A stretch of 64,000 bases of DNA from Dyadobacter sp. 3J3 (GTDB lineage: Bacteria; Bacteroidota; Bacteroidia; Cytophagales; Spirosomataceae): the NCBI RefSeq assembly GCF_009801115.1, contig NZ_VTOL01000001.1, positions 1-64,000 of the forward strand, in the 5' to 3' direction. Below are positions 33,717 to 43,437 of this stretch, piece by piece; position 1 is the first letter of the stretch, and each line of letters starts with the position of its first letter. The translations under genes were made by a program, and so were the position numbers. The notes under the pieces are model-generated. The model saw only the letters and a list, made by a program, of their open reading frames with translations, did not search any database and was not told where the DNA came from.

Positions 33717-35555
33717 TTATAAACCAACAACTGTACGCTGGATGAATTGAGTCAAATCACTTCCAATTAGGAGTCCCTGCGACAAAAGTGCAAGATCATA
33801 AACTTGTTTTGCCAGCGATTTTTGTTCTTCTTCATTTTCAGTATTCAAAATACGTCCGATTATCGGATGGTTTGCATTTACTGAAATTGTGTACATCAAA
33901 GGCATATTTCCAAACATCGACGGCTGTCCCGAAGAAGCCTGCATATCCGTCATACGACGCATAAATTCAGGGAAAGTAATTACTACCGGCAATTCATCGA
34001 CCGGCATTGCCTCAATCTGAACATTACCTGCTTTGCTATTTACAACAGCTTCAAAAAGCGTTTTAGCCTTGTCAGATTCTTCTGTTGACAGAATGCTCTC
34101 CAGCGTTACGTCTTTTTCGATCAGCTTGTCAAGCGTATCCGCATCCACACGTTTAACCTGGATTTTTTCAACCTTTTGTTCCAACGCATTGATAAAATGA
34201 GAATCAATTACGCTTGTCAAAAGAAGAACGTCATAACTGCGTTTTTTTGCTGACTGAATGAAGGCATCCTGTTTCTTTTCATCCGTTGTATACAACCAAA
34301 CCTGCATTTCATTTTTGTCGGTCTGATTTTCTTTAACGGCCTCTTTGTATTCTTCAAAGGTGAAATATTTGCCGTCAACATTTTTTAACAAGCAGAAATC
34401 CTTCGCTTTTTCATAGAATTTCTCATCGCTGATAATTCCGTATTTTACGAATAATCCAATGTCATCAAATTTTCCTTCAAATCCGGCGCGGTCATTTTTG
34501 AAAATTTCAGATAATTTATCCGCTACTTTACGCGTAATATATCCGTTAATTTTCTTTACATTCCCATCAGCCTGAAGATAACTTCTTGAAACGTTCAAAG
34601 GAATATCCGGAGAATCGATTACACCGTGTAATAGTTGAAGGAAATCAGGAACGATATCTTTTACTTCGTCCGTAATGAATACCTGACGACTGTAAAGCTG
34701 GATTTTTTCGCGTTGCCCCTGGAAATCGTTTTTCAATTTTGGAAAATATAGAACTCCCGTCAGATTGAAAGGATAATCCACATTCAAATGGATCCAGAAT
34801 AACGGATCCTCGCTAAAAGGATAAAGTTCTTTGTAGAAAGAAATATAATCTTCATCTGTCAGATCCGATGGATTTTTTGTCCAGATCGGGTTTGGATTGT
34901 TGATGATCTTGTCTTCAAATTCAATCTCGATCGGTAAGAATTTACCATATTTATCAAGAATTCCTTTCAGGCGATCTTCTTCTAAAAATTCTTCCGAATC
35001 GGCAGCGATATGAAGAATAATATCTGATCCGCGATCCGCCTTTTCGGCTGATGTTAATTCATATTCGGTCGATCCGTCACATATCCAGCGAACAGCTTCC
35101 GAGCCATCTTTGTAGGATTTGGTAATAATCTCAACATTTTCCGCAACCATATAGGCCGAGTAAAATCCAAGACCAAAGTGACCTATGATTCCTTTGTCAC
35201 CTTTCCCGTCCTCACCTTTGTCTTTATATTTTTCAACAAATTCGGTAGCTCCTGAAAAAGCGATCTGATTGATATACTTTTTAATTTCATCGGCAGTCAT
35301 ACCGATACCGTTATCGCTGATAGTAATGGTTTTAGCTTCCTTATCAAGCTTAACCACAACTTTCAGATTTCCAAGTTCACCATTGAACTCGCCATAAGAA
35401 GCAAGTTTTTTGATCTTCTGACTTGCATCAACAGCATTTGAAACTAATTCACGCAAAAATATTTCGTGGTCCGAATAAAGGAATTTTTTAATGATCGGGA
35501 ATATATTTTCGGTATGAATGCTAAGATTTCCTTTTTCCTGAATCACTGATTCCAT
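33717..35555 (-). CDS. htpG: Molecular chaperone HtpG (Hsp90)
   Basis: Cytosolic Hsp90 chaperone of 612 residues. The N-terminal GHKL ATPase has FLRELVSNAVDASQKI, ISDNGIGMTADEI and GHFGLGFYSAYMVAE. The middle domain has FWIHLNVDYPFNLTGVLYFPK and VIDSPDIPLNVSRSYLQ. The C-terminal dimerisation domain ends LTQFIQRTVVGL. It has the usual prokaryotic length. It is monocistronic, convergent with the HhH gene. Confidence 0.97.
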   Translation of the reverse strand: MESVIQEKGNLSIHTENIFPIIKKFLYSDHEIFLRELVSNAVDASQKIKKLASYGEFNGELGNLKVVVKLDKEAKTITISDNGIGMTADEIKKYINQIAFSGATEFVEKYKDKGEDGKGDKGIIGHFGLGFYSAYMVAENVEIITKSYKDGSEAVRWICDGSTEYELTSAEKADRGSDIILHIAADSEEFLEEDRLKGILDKYGKFLPIEIEFEDKIINNPNPIWTKNPSDLTDEDYISFYKELYPFSEDPLFWIHLNVDYPFNLTGVLYFPKLKNDFQGQREKIQLYSRQVFITDEVKDIVPDFLQLLHGVIDSPDIPLNVSRSYLQADGNVKKINGYITRKVADKLSEIFKNDRAGFEGKFDDIGLFVKYGIISDEKFYEKAKDFCLLKNVDGKYFTFEEYKEAVKENQTDKNEMQVWLYTTDEKKQDAFIQSAKKRSYDVLLLTSVIDSHFINALEQKVEKIQVKRVDADTLDKLIEKDVTLESILSTEESDKAKTLFEAVVNSKAGNVQIEAMPVDELPVVITFPEFMRRMTDMQASSGQPSMFGNMPLMYTISVNANHPIIGRILNTENEEEQKSLAKQVYDLALLSQGLLIGSDLTQFIQRTVVGL

Positions 35556-35702
35556 AATTTTTATGTTTATTGAATATTATATTTTAGAATTATTTTCTCG
35601 TTTGCAATACTGTATAAAAATTTGCGTTCCAATAAGAATTATGACGAAACCAGTATGACAGATTGTCAGCACAGAAGCACATTTATTGATATCTGTTTGA
35701 AG

Positions 35703-35733
35703 TTGGTTACTGCGAGGCTTTTTAGTAATTTTG
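35703..35733 (+). promoter_or_regulatory. Bacteroidota-type promoter for the lipoprotein gene at 35804
   Basis: TTG at 35703-35705 and TAATTTTG at 35726-35733 are exact consensus boxes with a 20-base spacer. The predicted leader is about 65 bases. Confidence 0.68.
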
Positions 35734-35803
35734 CATTCTCTACATTTTATAAAAAGAAAAACATTTTGACAATCAGTTAATACTGAAACACGAATTAAAA
35801 ACC

Positions 35804-36355
35804 ATGAATCTAATTAAAAAACTATTTGTCGGTCTGGCACTTATCGCAGCAGTATCGGGCTGTACAACCACGAATTCAATTCCATTTACAAACTATACTG
35901 TTTTTACTGAAGACCTGCGCAAGGATCTGGAAAATGCGGGAATTCCATTGAGTAAAGTTCAGTTTTTCAATGACAAGGCAATTACAATCCGCAGGGAAGT
36001 GAGTGACCCGAATGATATCAAAGTAAATCCTGAGGGGAAAATCAGTATTAATAATGGTAAAAGTATCCAGACTATTAACGTGCGTCTTTTCACTCCTGGT
36101 GTAGCACTTGGATCAAGCAGCGGAGCTATTTCTGTTTCCTGGGATGATACTCAGACTGATAAAAAAGGTATGAAATTCAATTTGAGCGGACAGAATTATT
36201 TCCTTGATATCCTGCCTAACAATAAATTTAGCTACAAAGACCGCACGTTTGATCTTCAATCCGGAAACGGAGCTCGTCTTTTTGTTAGCAAAGATTTATT
36301 GAAACAGGTAAGCAATCAGCGTGAAACATTGAAAGGCCGTAAAGTAGGTCAATAA
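35804..36355 (+). CDS. Lipoprotein of unknown function
   Basis: A 183-residue lipoprotein (signal MNLIKKLFVGLALIAAVSGC). The mature part is beta-rich, with FTNYTVFTEDLRKDLENAGIPLSKVQFFNDKAITIRREV and a later SSGAISVSWDDTQTDKKGMKFNL. I recognise the general look of small Bacteroidota envelope lipoproteins but no named function. It is monocistronic, with its own consensus promoter and terminator. Confidence 0.8.
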   Translation: MNLIKKLFVGLALIAAVSGCTTTNSIPFTNYTVFTEDLRKDLENAGIPLSKVQFFNDKAITIRREVSDPNDIKVNPEGKISINNGKSIQTINVRLFTPGVALGSSSGAISVSWDDTQTDKKGMKFNLSGQNYFLDILPNNKFSYKDRTFDLQSGNGARLFVSKDLLKQVSNQRETLKGRKVGQ

Positions 36356-36377
36356 GAATATCAGGATTAAAATAAAT

Positions 36378-36420
36378 AAGACGGATCGTTGAGCTCAAAG
36401 CTTTTCGATCCGTCTTTTCT
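36378..36420. terminator. Terminator after the lipoprotein gene
   Basis: AAGACGGATCG (36378-36388) and CGATCCGTCTT (36406-36416) form a perfect 11-base stem, followed by TTCTTTTG. Confidence 0.85.
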
Positions 36421-36434
36421 TTTGTTTTATACTA

Positions 36435-37136
36435 TCAATTCATATGAAAGTTTTGGCCCTTTGTTTTTAAAATTTTAGGGTCATTAATAATCCTTGAATT
36501 TTTGATCAAAACCAGAATAATCAGTCCTAAAACCACCGCAAGTGCAATCTGTAAAAATGAAAGCATAGCAAAACCCGAAAAATCAGTTTTAGATTTTAGC
36601 ATTAATTTACTCCCTACGTCTGACTGGATTTTGGCAAGTTCGTTAAGATGAATAACTGAATTTTGAAAGGCAACAGCTCCTTCTCCCTCAAAAATTTGTT
36701 TAGCCAACACGAGATTACCGGCTTTCTGATTTTCTATAATTTGCTTTTCCAGTAAAATATACGTGCTGAGTTTATTTTTCAAATCTGAAAGAATTATGGC
36801 TTCCTCCTATACCAGATACGTTTTTTCAAATGCTTTGGTCAACGAATCCAAATTTTTATCGTACTGAATTAAATGGAATAAAATAGCTGGATGCTCCGTA
36901 ACGTCTTCCGAAAAAAGATATTTTTCCAGGGAAAGCCGTTTGTTATAAACATTTTCAGTGAGGTAAATAATCGTTGTAGCCGGAATAAGCCTGTCCTCAT
37001 AAATGGAGGATAACGATTTATCAATTCCGTTAATGTTATTTCTGGATAAAACAGTTCCCAGAACTATGACAACCATAATTCCGCCCAGAAGCAAACTGGC
37101 TTTGAGTTTTTGCTGAATAATAAATGACCATTTCAT
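36435..37136 (-). pseudogene. Four-helix-bundle (MCP-like) sensory membrane protein, interrupted by an amber stop
   Basis: The gene reads in one frame from ATG 37136 to the stop at 36435, except for a single TAG at 36807-36809 (after FEKTYLV, before EEAIILSD). Without it the product would be about 233 residues: an N-terminal membrane helix (about 10-28), a long helical periplasmic part matching the 4HB_MCP sensory domain, and a second membrane helix near 195-215. Standalone proteins of this layout are common in Bacteroidota and lack a signalling domain. The rest of the frame is intact, so this is either a recent nonsense mutation, a sequencing error, or readthrough. A short ORF could restart at 36782. 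Confidence 0.75.
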
Positions 37137-37242
37137 TGCTGAGAAATTCAGATGAATAATTAAACTTTCAACTTAAATCTACAAATTTATTGACATATGA
37201 CGAGATCTAAACTATTATATTAAAGAAAGAAAAATCATAAAC

Positions 37243-37272
37243 AAAAAAAGACCAACCTGAAAGTTGGTCTTT
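37243..37272 (-). terminator. Terminator of the outer-membrane receptor gene
   Basis: AAAGACCAAC (37247-37256) and GTTGGTCTTT (37263-37272) form a 10-base stem, with a T run on the minus strand. It lies just past the receptor stop codon. Confidence 0.85.
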
Positions 37273-37294
37273 GATATTATGCCTTATAAAAATC

Positions 37295-39808
37295 CTAGTT
37301 ATTTTCACCTCCTCCTTTTACATCTGAATTGGAAACCGAGCGCGTTTTACGCTTGGGCGCGTCGAAACTCATTTTCCCAATGGTATAGCTAAAAGTTATC
37401 TTAAAATTTCGATTGTAAAGTTGCGTTTGACTGGTTTGCCCAAAAATCGGTGATTGAAGATCCGAAGTAAATCTTACACCTTTCGTCATGAAGTTTTCAG
37501 CACCAAAGCCAATACTTCCTTTTTTGTTATTGAAATCTCTTTTGAAGCCAAGCGAGTACATATAAAATCCGGTTCTTGAACCTTGCAATTGCACTTCCTT
37601 ACCCCGATAAAAAGCAAAAGCCTGTAATCCCCATCCCTTTTTCAAGGAAATCTGAGACATGATCCTTCCACCATAATTGAATCCGGAGTTACTAACCGGT
37701 ACAGAAATACCAGATTCATTTGTAGTTTGTCCCTCCATATGTGATTGCAATAAATCAATACTTCCATTAACTGTCCATTTTGAAGTCAGATAAACGTTGG
37801 CAAAAACGTTGGCACCGTACGCACGCTGCTTACCAATATTTTCATAGGTGGTAACAATGGCACCGGCAAGTGTATCAATGGTAGTCCGAACCTGCGTGAT
37901 CGAATTATTTGTATTACGGGCGAAAACGGAAATATTCAGATAAGTCTTTTTGATGTTGGTGCTCAAACCCGCTTCAAAGTTGTTGGTAAGCTCAGGACTT
38001 AATGATGGATTTCCCATGCTGATGCTTTGCGGATTTGCAATGTTTACATTTGGATTTAGCTGCTGAATACCGGGACGCTGTAATCTTCTGTTATACGCGA
38101 CTTTAATTGTAGTGGCATCCGTAACATTTTTAGAAAGATTTATACTCGGAACCAGGTTTCCATAACTTGGGATTGATATCTTCCCCTTATCGCCCATATC
38201 GGCACTAATTCCGGTATATTCGTAACGTGTTCCGGCTTTGATCGTGTATTTATTTTTTGTTGTCAAAGTGTAAGAAACGTAACCGGCAGCAACATTCTGA
38301 TTATAATTCAAAGTACCGGAAGGGTTGTTCGGATTGATTGTAAAATCGCCTGACTCACTTGCCATCAGATATTTATAATCACTGTTTACCTTACGGAAAA
38401 TTCCTTTTGCACCAAATTCCAGTAACTGGTTTTTCTTAATTGGTGTTTGGTAATCCGTTTGAAGCGTAAATTCGTTGTTAGAATTCCCGTTGACATTTTT
38501 CAGTCGGCTACCTACATTTCCACTCGTATTTAGAATATCGGTATTGAAATTATTCGTCAGATTAGTACGACTGTAAAGTGTGGAAAAACTCCATTCCTGC
38601 TGAGGTTTGAACGTACGTACATAATCTACGTTCATGTCAATAGTTCCCGAAAGGTCTTTGCGGTCCACTTTACGTTGTGAACTTGCAGTAGCAACCGAAT
38701 TTGTTAACTGATCGATAAACAGATTTTGCTTTTGGATAAAGTTTCGGGTTCCATAACGTACACCGGCTGAAAGTGCCTGATTTTTGCCCAGGTCATAATC
38801 AAAACCCAAAGAATATTGTCCGAATATACCTCGGTCCTTGGCATTCGAATTTTGTTTGGTAGAAAAAATATCACTTCCAGATTTTGTATCCTGATCCAGT
38901 ACCGATGTAGCTTTATTATAAAATGCCCGACCAAATCCTCCCAAGGTAAAACCCATTTTTCCTTTACGATAACTTCCATTCAAACCAAGATTAGTACCGC
39001 GGTTTCCAACTCCGGAATCAACATTGAGCGTCAGTCCTTGTAAGTTATTTTTCTTGGTAATAATGTTGATAATCCCGCCTGATCCTTCCGCATCGTATTT
39101 TGCGGAAGGTGAAGTGATCACTTCTACGGATTTAATCATATCGGCCGGAATCTGTTTCAGCGCATCGGCCACATTGCTGGCAATGATTGTTGAAGGCTTA
39201 TTATTAATCAAAACACGAATGTTGGAACTTCCGCGTAACGAAACATTTCCATCCAAATCAACCGATAACATTGGCACTTTTCTTAAAAGATCTGATGCGT
39301 CGCCACCTTTTGAAGTAATATCTTTTTCTGCGTTATAAACCAGTCTGTCTACTTTTTCCTCCACCATTGACTTTTCACCGGTAATCGTTACTTCGTCCAG
39401 AGTTTTAGTATTTGCCGACATTTTGATCGTTCCCAAATCAACATTTTTACCGCTCTCTACGACCACAGTTATAGATTTATCTTTAAATCCGATGAATGAA
39501 AACAACAATTTGTATTTTCCAGCAGCAACGCCCGTTATTTCAAATTTTCCTTTGTCATCCCCTACTGCTCCGTCAAGCACTTTGTTGTCTGAAAAATTAA
39601 CCAGAGCAACACTTACAAATTCAACCGGTTTCGCAGCCGCCGAATCTGACACTAATCCCGAGATTTTAGAATTACCCATGGGTATGACAGCAGTCTTCGA
39701 AATATTTGAAGGTGCCAACGGACCCTGTGCATTACTTAAATGTGCCTGTAAAAATAAAATTAAGACAAGAGCTGTTACTTTAAAACGCATTAAAAAAAAT
39801 CTTCTCAT
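37295..39808 (-). CDS. TonB-dependent-receptor-like outer-membrane beta-barrel protein
   Basis: About 837 residues from ATG 39808 (MRRFFLMRFK); upstream codons to 39961 do not look like signal-peptide sequence. After the signal peptide (ending LSNAQ) comes a CarboxypepD_reg-like domain (ISGLVSDSAAAKPVEFVSVAL). The plug has SDLLRKVPMLSVDLDGNVSLRGSSNIRVLINNKPS and IKSVEVITSPSAKYDAEGSGGIINIITKK, then a long barrel follows. It belongs to the OMP_b-brl_3 type, which usually lacks a partner SusD. No SusD gene is adjacent, so the substrate cannot be told. The C-terminus is a basic, Ser/Gly/Asn-rich tail. Confidence 0.9.
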   Translation of the reverse strand: MRRFFLMRFKVTALVLILFLQAHLSNAQGPLAPSNISKTAVIPMGNSKISGLVSDSAAAKPVEFVSVALVNFSDNKVLDGAVGDDKGKFEITGVAAGKYKLLFSFIGFKDKSITVVVESGKNVDLGTIKMSANTKTLDEVTITGEKSMVEEKVDRLVYNAEKDITSKGGDASDLLRKVPMLSVDLDGNVSLRGSSNIRVLINNKPSTIIASNVADALKQIPADMIKSVEVITSPSAKYDAEGSGGIINIITKKNNLQGLTLNVDSGVGNRGTNLGLNGSYRKGKMGFTLGGFGRAFYNKATSVLDQDTKSGSDIFSTKQNSNAKDRGIFGQYSLGFDYDLGKNQALSAGVRYGTRNFIQKQNLFIDQLTNSVATASSQRKVDRKDLSGTIDMNVDYVRTFKPQQEWSFSTLYSRTNLTNNFNTDILNTSGNVGSRLKNVNGNSNNEFTLQTDYQTPIKKNQLLEFGAKGIFRKVNSDYKYLMASESGDFTINPNNPSGTLNYNQNVAAGYVSYTLTTKNKYTIKAGTRYEYTGISADMGDKGKISIPSYGNLVPSINLSKNVTDATTIKVAYNRRLQRPGIQQLNPNVNIANPQSISMGNPSLSPELTNNFEAGLSTNIKKTYLNISVFARNTNNSITQVRTTIDTLAGAIVTTYENIGKQRAYGANVFANVYLTSKWTVNGSIDLLQSHMEGQTTNESGISVPVSNSGFNYGGRIMSQISLKKGWGLQAFAFYRGKEVQLQGSRTGFYMYSLGFKRDFNNKKGSIGFGAENFMTKGVRFTSDLQSPIFGQTSQTQLYNRNFKITFSYTIGKMSFDAPKRKTRSVSNSDVKGGGENN

Positions 39809-40139
39809 GGTTGAATAATTAATTGTCAGGAGGGTCAGTTTTGTTCTTGAACACATTTCCCGACACAAAGAAATAATATGCATTTCACATCTATTCAGGA
39901 AATAGACCAGCAACTCGATTTTGTCTACCAGTAGTACTTTTCGCCTGACTAATTTTGCCATTCACAAAAAGGAAACGGCCTCGAAAACCCTGAAATATAA
40001 TTTTACCAGTACTGGCACAATATTAATAAAGAGAGGTTTATCTCGAAGTGTGTTGCAGACCAGAACACTTTTGTTCTTATTTTTGAGAAAATTAATTTTT
40101 AACCCAGGTCTTTTTTACTCCTATTAAGATTTTCTTTCA
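39809..40139. other. Divergent intergenic region
   Basis: 331 bases between the receptor gene (minus) and the membrane-protein gene (plus). It is AT-rich. I see no gene, no exact TAnnTTTG box in either direction and no strong hairpin. Short frames here are shadows. Confidence 0.5.
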
Positions 40140-40874
40140 ATGAATGATGTTATCATAGATTTCAGCAAAGTTCACCAGATAAAACTTTTTGGCATTACCA
40201 TTCTGGAACCTTCAACTGTTATTTCCAGCCTGTTGATGGCTATTGTCTGCTTTTACGCGTTTGTGCAATTGGGCAGACTTGCGCGTGTGCACCGGATGTA
40301 TAGTCAGATACGATATTTCTTTCTGTTTATGGGAATTGCCACAGTAATTGGCGGTGTTTTGGGACACGGATTTCTGTATATAACCGGACAACCCGGTAAA
40401 ATCCCCGGATGGTTTTCCAGTATGATAGCGGTGGCCTTGTTTGAAAGAGCTGCAATCTGGCATATTAAACCCCTTTTAAAACCAAAATTCGGCTCCTGGC
40501 TCGGATATCTTAATTATTTCGAGTTAACGCTGTTCTTTGTTTTGACATTAGTTACGCTCAATTTCGTAGTTGTTGAAATCCATGCTTTTTACGGGCTGTT
40601 TCTGATGTTGTTTATGATTGAAATTTATGTTTACAAACACAAAAAAGATCCGGGAAGTGTCAACATTTTTATAGCAACCGGGCTTGGTGCATTGGCAGCA
40701 GGCTTTCACGCACTAAAATTTAGTTTCGGACCGTGGTTTAACTATAACGACATCAGCCACATTCCAATGGCTGCTTCAATCTGGTATTATTATCAGGGAG
40801 CCAAACACATGACCTTTTACGGCACTCCTGTGATTGAGCCGGAAGAAATTGAAAAGTCGGAAGTGGAAAACTAG
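40140..40874 (+). CDS. Multi-pass membrane protein of unknown function
   Basis: A 244-residue integral membrane protein with about seven hydrophobic segments. His/Asp/Ser residues lie at the ends of helices: GGVLGHGFLY, VEIHAFYG, AGFHALKF and NYNDISHIPMAASIWYYYQGAKH. This pattern of His and Asp in a 7-TM frame recalls the CREST hydrolase superfamily (ceramidase- and PAQR-like), but I cannot establish it from sequence alone. The C-terminus is acidic (EPEEIEKSEVEN). It is monocistronic with a strong terminator. Confidence 0.75.
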   Translation: MNDVIIDFSKVHQIKLFGITILEPSTVISSLLMAIVCFYAFVQLGRLARVHRMYSQIRYFFLFMGIATVIGGVLGHGFLYITGQPGKIPGWFSSMIAVALFERAAIWHIKPLLKPKFGSWLGYLNYFELTLFFVLTLVTLNFVVVEIHAFYGLFLMLFMIEIYVYKHKKDPGSVNIFIATGLGALAAGFHALKFSFGPWFNYNDISHIPMAASIWYYYQGAKHMTFYGTPVIEPEEIEKSEVEN

Positions 40875-40887
40875 AATTGTAAAAAAT

Positions 40888-40941
40888 AAAAATCCTCCAA
40901 TTTTATCATTCCTTCTAAGGATAAAATTGGAGGATTTTTAT
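40888..40941. terminator. Long-stem bidirectional terminator
   Basis: AAAATCCTCCAATTTTAT (40889-40906) and ATAAAATTGGAGGATTTT (40921-40938) pair perfectly over 18 bases with a short loop. It separates convergent genes. Confidence 0.9.
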
Positions 40942-40961
40942 TTGGGGGCCGCCTTAACCTA

Positions 40962-41597
40962 TTATTTATTAGGCTGCGGCGTGTAACGAAGATATGGTTT
41001 TACAATACGTAAACCTTTTGTAAATTTCTTTTCTGCATCTTCTGTACTTACAGAAGGAACAACGATCACGTCTTCCCCATCTTTCCAATCTGCTGGTGTA
41101 GCCACAGAATAGTTTGCAGTTAACTGAAGTGAATCAATTACACGAATAATTTCATTAAAATTACGTCCGGTTGAGGCCGGGTAGGTAAGCGTAAGTTTAA
41201 TTTTTTTGTCCGGACCGATAATAAATACCGAACGAACTGTTGCTCTTTCGCTTGCATTTGGGTGAATCATATCATACAATTCAGCGACTTTGCGTCCCTC
41301 ATCAGCAATGATTGGAAAATTAACAACGGTATCATTTACTTCATTAATATCCGGAATCCAGCGGTTGTGAGAATCTATATCGTCAACACTTACAGCTAAT
41401 ACTTTAACATTACGTTTCTCAAATTCACCGCTTAAAAGTGCAGTTTTACCAAGTTCAGTGGTACATACCGGCGTAAAATCGGCAGGGTGAGAAAATAATA
41501 GTCCCCAGCTCGTTCCTAACCACTCATGAAATTTTATTGGTCCTTGTGTAGTATTTGCCTCGAAATCCGGGGCAATATCTCCTAATCGAAGTGACAT
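40962..41597 (-). CDS. 1-Cys peroxiredoxin (Prx6 type)
   Basis: Reduces hydrogen peroxide and organic peroxides in the cytosol. At 211 residues it has the peroxidatic motif HPADFTPVCTTELG (Cys near 46) with the Thr in PVCT. The Prx6-type RSVFIIGPDKKIKLTLTYPASTGRNFNEI follows, and the C-terminal extension contains no second cysteine, so a 1-Cys mechanism is expected. A -7-like box (minus strand) lies at 41660-41653, about 55 bases upstream. Confidence 0.94.
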   Translation of the reverse strand: MSLRLGDIAPDFEANTTQGPIKFHEWLGTSWGLLFSHPADFTPVCTTELGKTALLSGEFEKRNVKVLAVSVDDIDSHNRWIPDINEVNDTVVNFPIIADEGRKVAELYDMIHPNASERATVRSVFIIGPDKKIKLTLTYPASTGRNFNEIIRVIDSLQLTANYSVATPADWKDGEDVIVVPSVSTEDAEKKFTKGLRIVKPYLRYTPQPNK

Positions 41598-41987
41598 AAC
41601 TAAATAGGTTTAAAATTGAATTGATAATCTACTAACATTATAGACTTTAACACAAAAGTAGATAATAAGTTTTAAATTAAATACTTATTCTTATCGTGCG
41701 TCAAAGGGAAAATCCTATTAAAATCAAAAACAAAAATTAGCGAAATCCTTAAAAGATCCAATTTTAACCTCATTTTAAGCTAGGTTTAATTGTGTTTTAA
41801 TTAAATTGAGGCTCCTTTGATATTGAAATAACAAAGGATTGTAAGAAGAAATTTTCTTATCAGGAAAAATGGTTCGGTAAGATTCAAGTAGGAAAAATTA
41901 TGTTAATCTGTCAATATTAAAATGCAACAAGTTGTAATTAAAAACGGCCACTAATTAGAGGCCGTTTTTTTTATTCAACACAAAATC
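41598..41987. other. Intergenic region upstream of peroxiredoxin
   Basis: 390 AT-rich bases with no gene. On the minus strand TACTTTTG (41660-41653) matches TAnnTTTG and is a candidate peroxiredoxin promoter, though no TTG sits at the ideal distance. A terminator hairpin occupies 41942-41972. I see nothing in the rest. Confidence 0.5.
41942..41972 (-). terminator. Terminator after the sigma-54 response regulator
   Basis: AAACGGCC (41942-41949) and GGCCGTTT (41960-41967) form an 8-base stem with T runs on both sides. It lies just beyond the regulator stop codon. Confidence 0.8.
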
Positions 41988-43328
41988 TTAGTGAATATTA
42001 TATTCTTCCAATTTCCGGTAGAGCGTTGCAATTCCAATTTCGAGTAATCTGGCGGTTTCTGCCTTATTTCCTTTGGCGTAATTCAGGACTTTCTGAATAT
42101 GCAGTTTTTCAATACTTTCCATTGAAAATGCAGAAAGCTGACCGTTTTTCGCAGCCGGTTCGGATTGTTGGATTTCGAAAGGTAAACTTTCTATATCAAG
42201 CTGATCATCACTTAAAATCACGGCCCGTTCAATTACATTTTTCAATTCACGAATGTTACCAACCCATTTATAAACTTCCAGTTTTTTGAGAAATTCATCC
42301 GTATAAGTCAACTTTTTTTTATTCATTTTTGCTGAAAACTGATGGACAAAAAATTGAAGTAACGGTTCTATGTCCTTCACTCTTTCCCGAAGCGGCGGAA
42401 GCTGAATCTGAAAAACATTTAATCTGAAATACAAGTCCGACCGGAACCTCTTTTCTTCACTCTCTATCTTCAAATCGCGATTCGTAGCCGCTATTAACCG
42501 AAAATTAGATTTTGTTGTTTTCGTATCTCCAAGTTTAATAAATTCATTTGTTTCCAATACCCGGAGAAGTTTAGCCTGTAATTCGAGCGGCATTTCTCCA
42601 ATTTCATCCAGAAATAAGGTGCCGTTGTTGGCTTCTTCTATTAACCCTTTTTTATCTTTATTGGCACCAGTAAAAGCGCCCTGTTTGTATCCAAACAATT
42701 CACTTTCGAGAATATCTTTCCCAAAAGCTCCACAGTTCAGAGCAACAAACGTTTTTCCAGCCCGCTGACTGGCTTGATGAATTCCCTGTGCAAAAACTTC
42801 TTTTCCCGTCCCCGTTTCTCCTGTAAGTAACACGTTGGTGTCATTAGGAGCCACTTTTTGGGCTAACTCAATGGCTTGCTGAATTGATTTTGATTTACCA
42901 ATCACCGACTGAAAAGAAAATTTATCTTCAACCCTTTTTTCCAGTTCTTTAACACGCTTTTGTAATTGTACTTTTTCGATAGCGCGGTGCAAGAGTGGAA
43001 TAATCTTGTCATTATCATCTCCTTTTACGATGTAATCAAAAGCACCGTTTTTCATGGCCTGCACGCCATCTGCAATGTTCCCATAGGCCGTCAGCAAAAT
43101 CACCTCAACCTGAGATTTTTTCTGTTTGATTTTAGAAACCATATCCACTCCGCTTCCGTCAGGAAGTTTTACATCACATAAAACAACATCAATATCATTT
43201 ATTTCAACGCTTTTTAAACCTGATTTACAATCTCCTGCTTCAAGTACATCAAAGCCTTCTGATTTCAGAATTCTAGCCAAAAGAGCACGAAGTTTTTCTT
43301 CGTCGTCAATAATTAATACAGTTTTCAA
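41988..43328 (-). CDS. Sigma-54-dependent response regulator (NtrC family)
   Basis: A 446-residue activator. The receiver domain (about 1-120) has the phosphoacceptor Asp in VVLCDVKLPDGSG. The AAA+ sigma-54 interaction domain (about 145-375) has Walker A GETGTGKE, the sigma-54 loop GAFTGA and NNGTLFLDEIGE. The C-terminal Fis-type HTH is GNKAETARLLEIGIATLYRKLEEY. The cognate kinase is not adjacent and its targets cannot be told. It lies next to, but is separately transcribed from, the pentose phosphate operon. Confidence 0.96.
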   Translation of the reverse strand: MKTVLIIDDEEKLRALLARILKSEGFDVLEAGDCKSGLKSVEINDIDVVLCDVKLPDGSGVDMVSKIKQKKSQVEVILLTAYGNIADGVQAMKNGAFDYIVKGDDNDKIIPLLHRAIEKVQLQKRVKELEKRVEDKFSFQSVIGKSKSIQQAIELAQKVAPNDTNVLLTGETGTGKEVFAQGIHQASQRAGKTFVALNCGAFGKDILESELFGYKQGAFTGANKDKKGLIEEANNGTLFLDEIGEMPLELQAKLLRVLETNEFIKLGDTKTTKSNFRLIAATNRDLKIESEEKRFRSDLYFRLNVFQIQLPPLRERVKDIEPLLQFFVHQFSAKMNKKKLTYTDEFLKKLEVYKWVGNIRELKNVIERAVILSDDQLDIESLPFEIQQSEPAAKNGQLSAFSMESIEKLHIQKVLNYAKGNKAETARLLEIGIATLYRKLEEYNIH

Positions 43329-43356
43329 GGCGTTTTTATAGGATTGAGTAAGAGAT

Positions 43357-43364
43357 CAAATGTA
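43357..43364 (-). promoter_or_regulatory. Candidate -7 box of the response regulator gene
   Basis: On the minus strand this reads TACATTTG (TAnnTTTG), 28 bases upstream of the start codon. No TTG at the ideal -33 distance. Confidence 0.4.
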
Positions 43365-43437
43365 AGATGAATTCGGGAGTGTGCCTATTAAAATCCTGGT
43401 TTGCTAATAGGGATTTCTTATATTTTTAAAACAGAAA

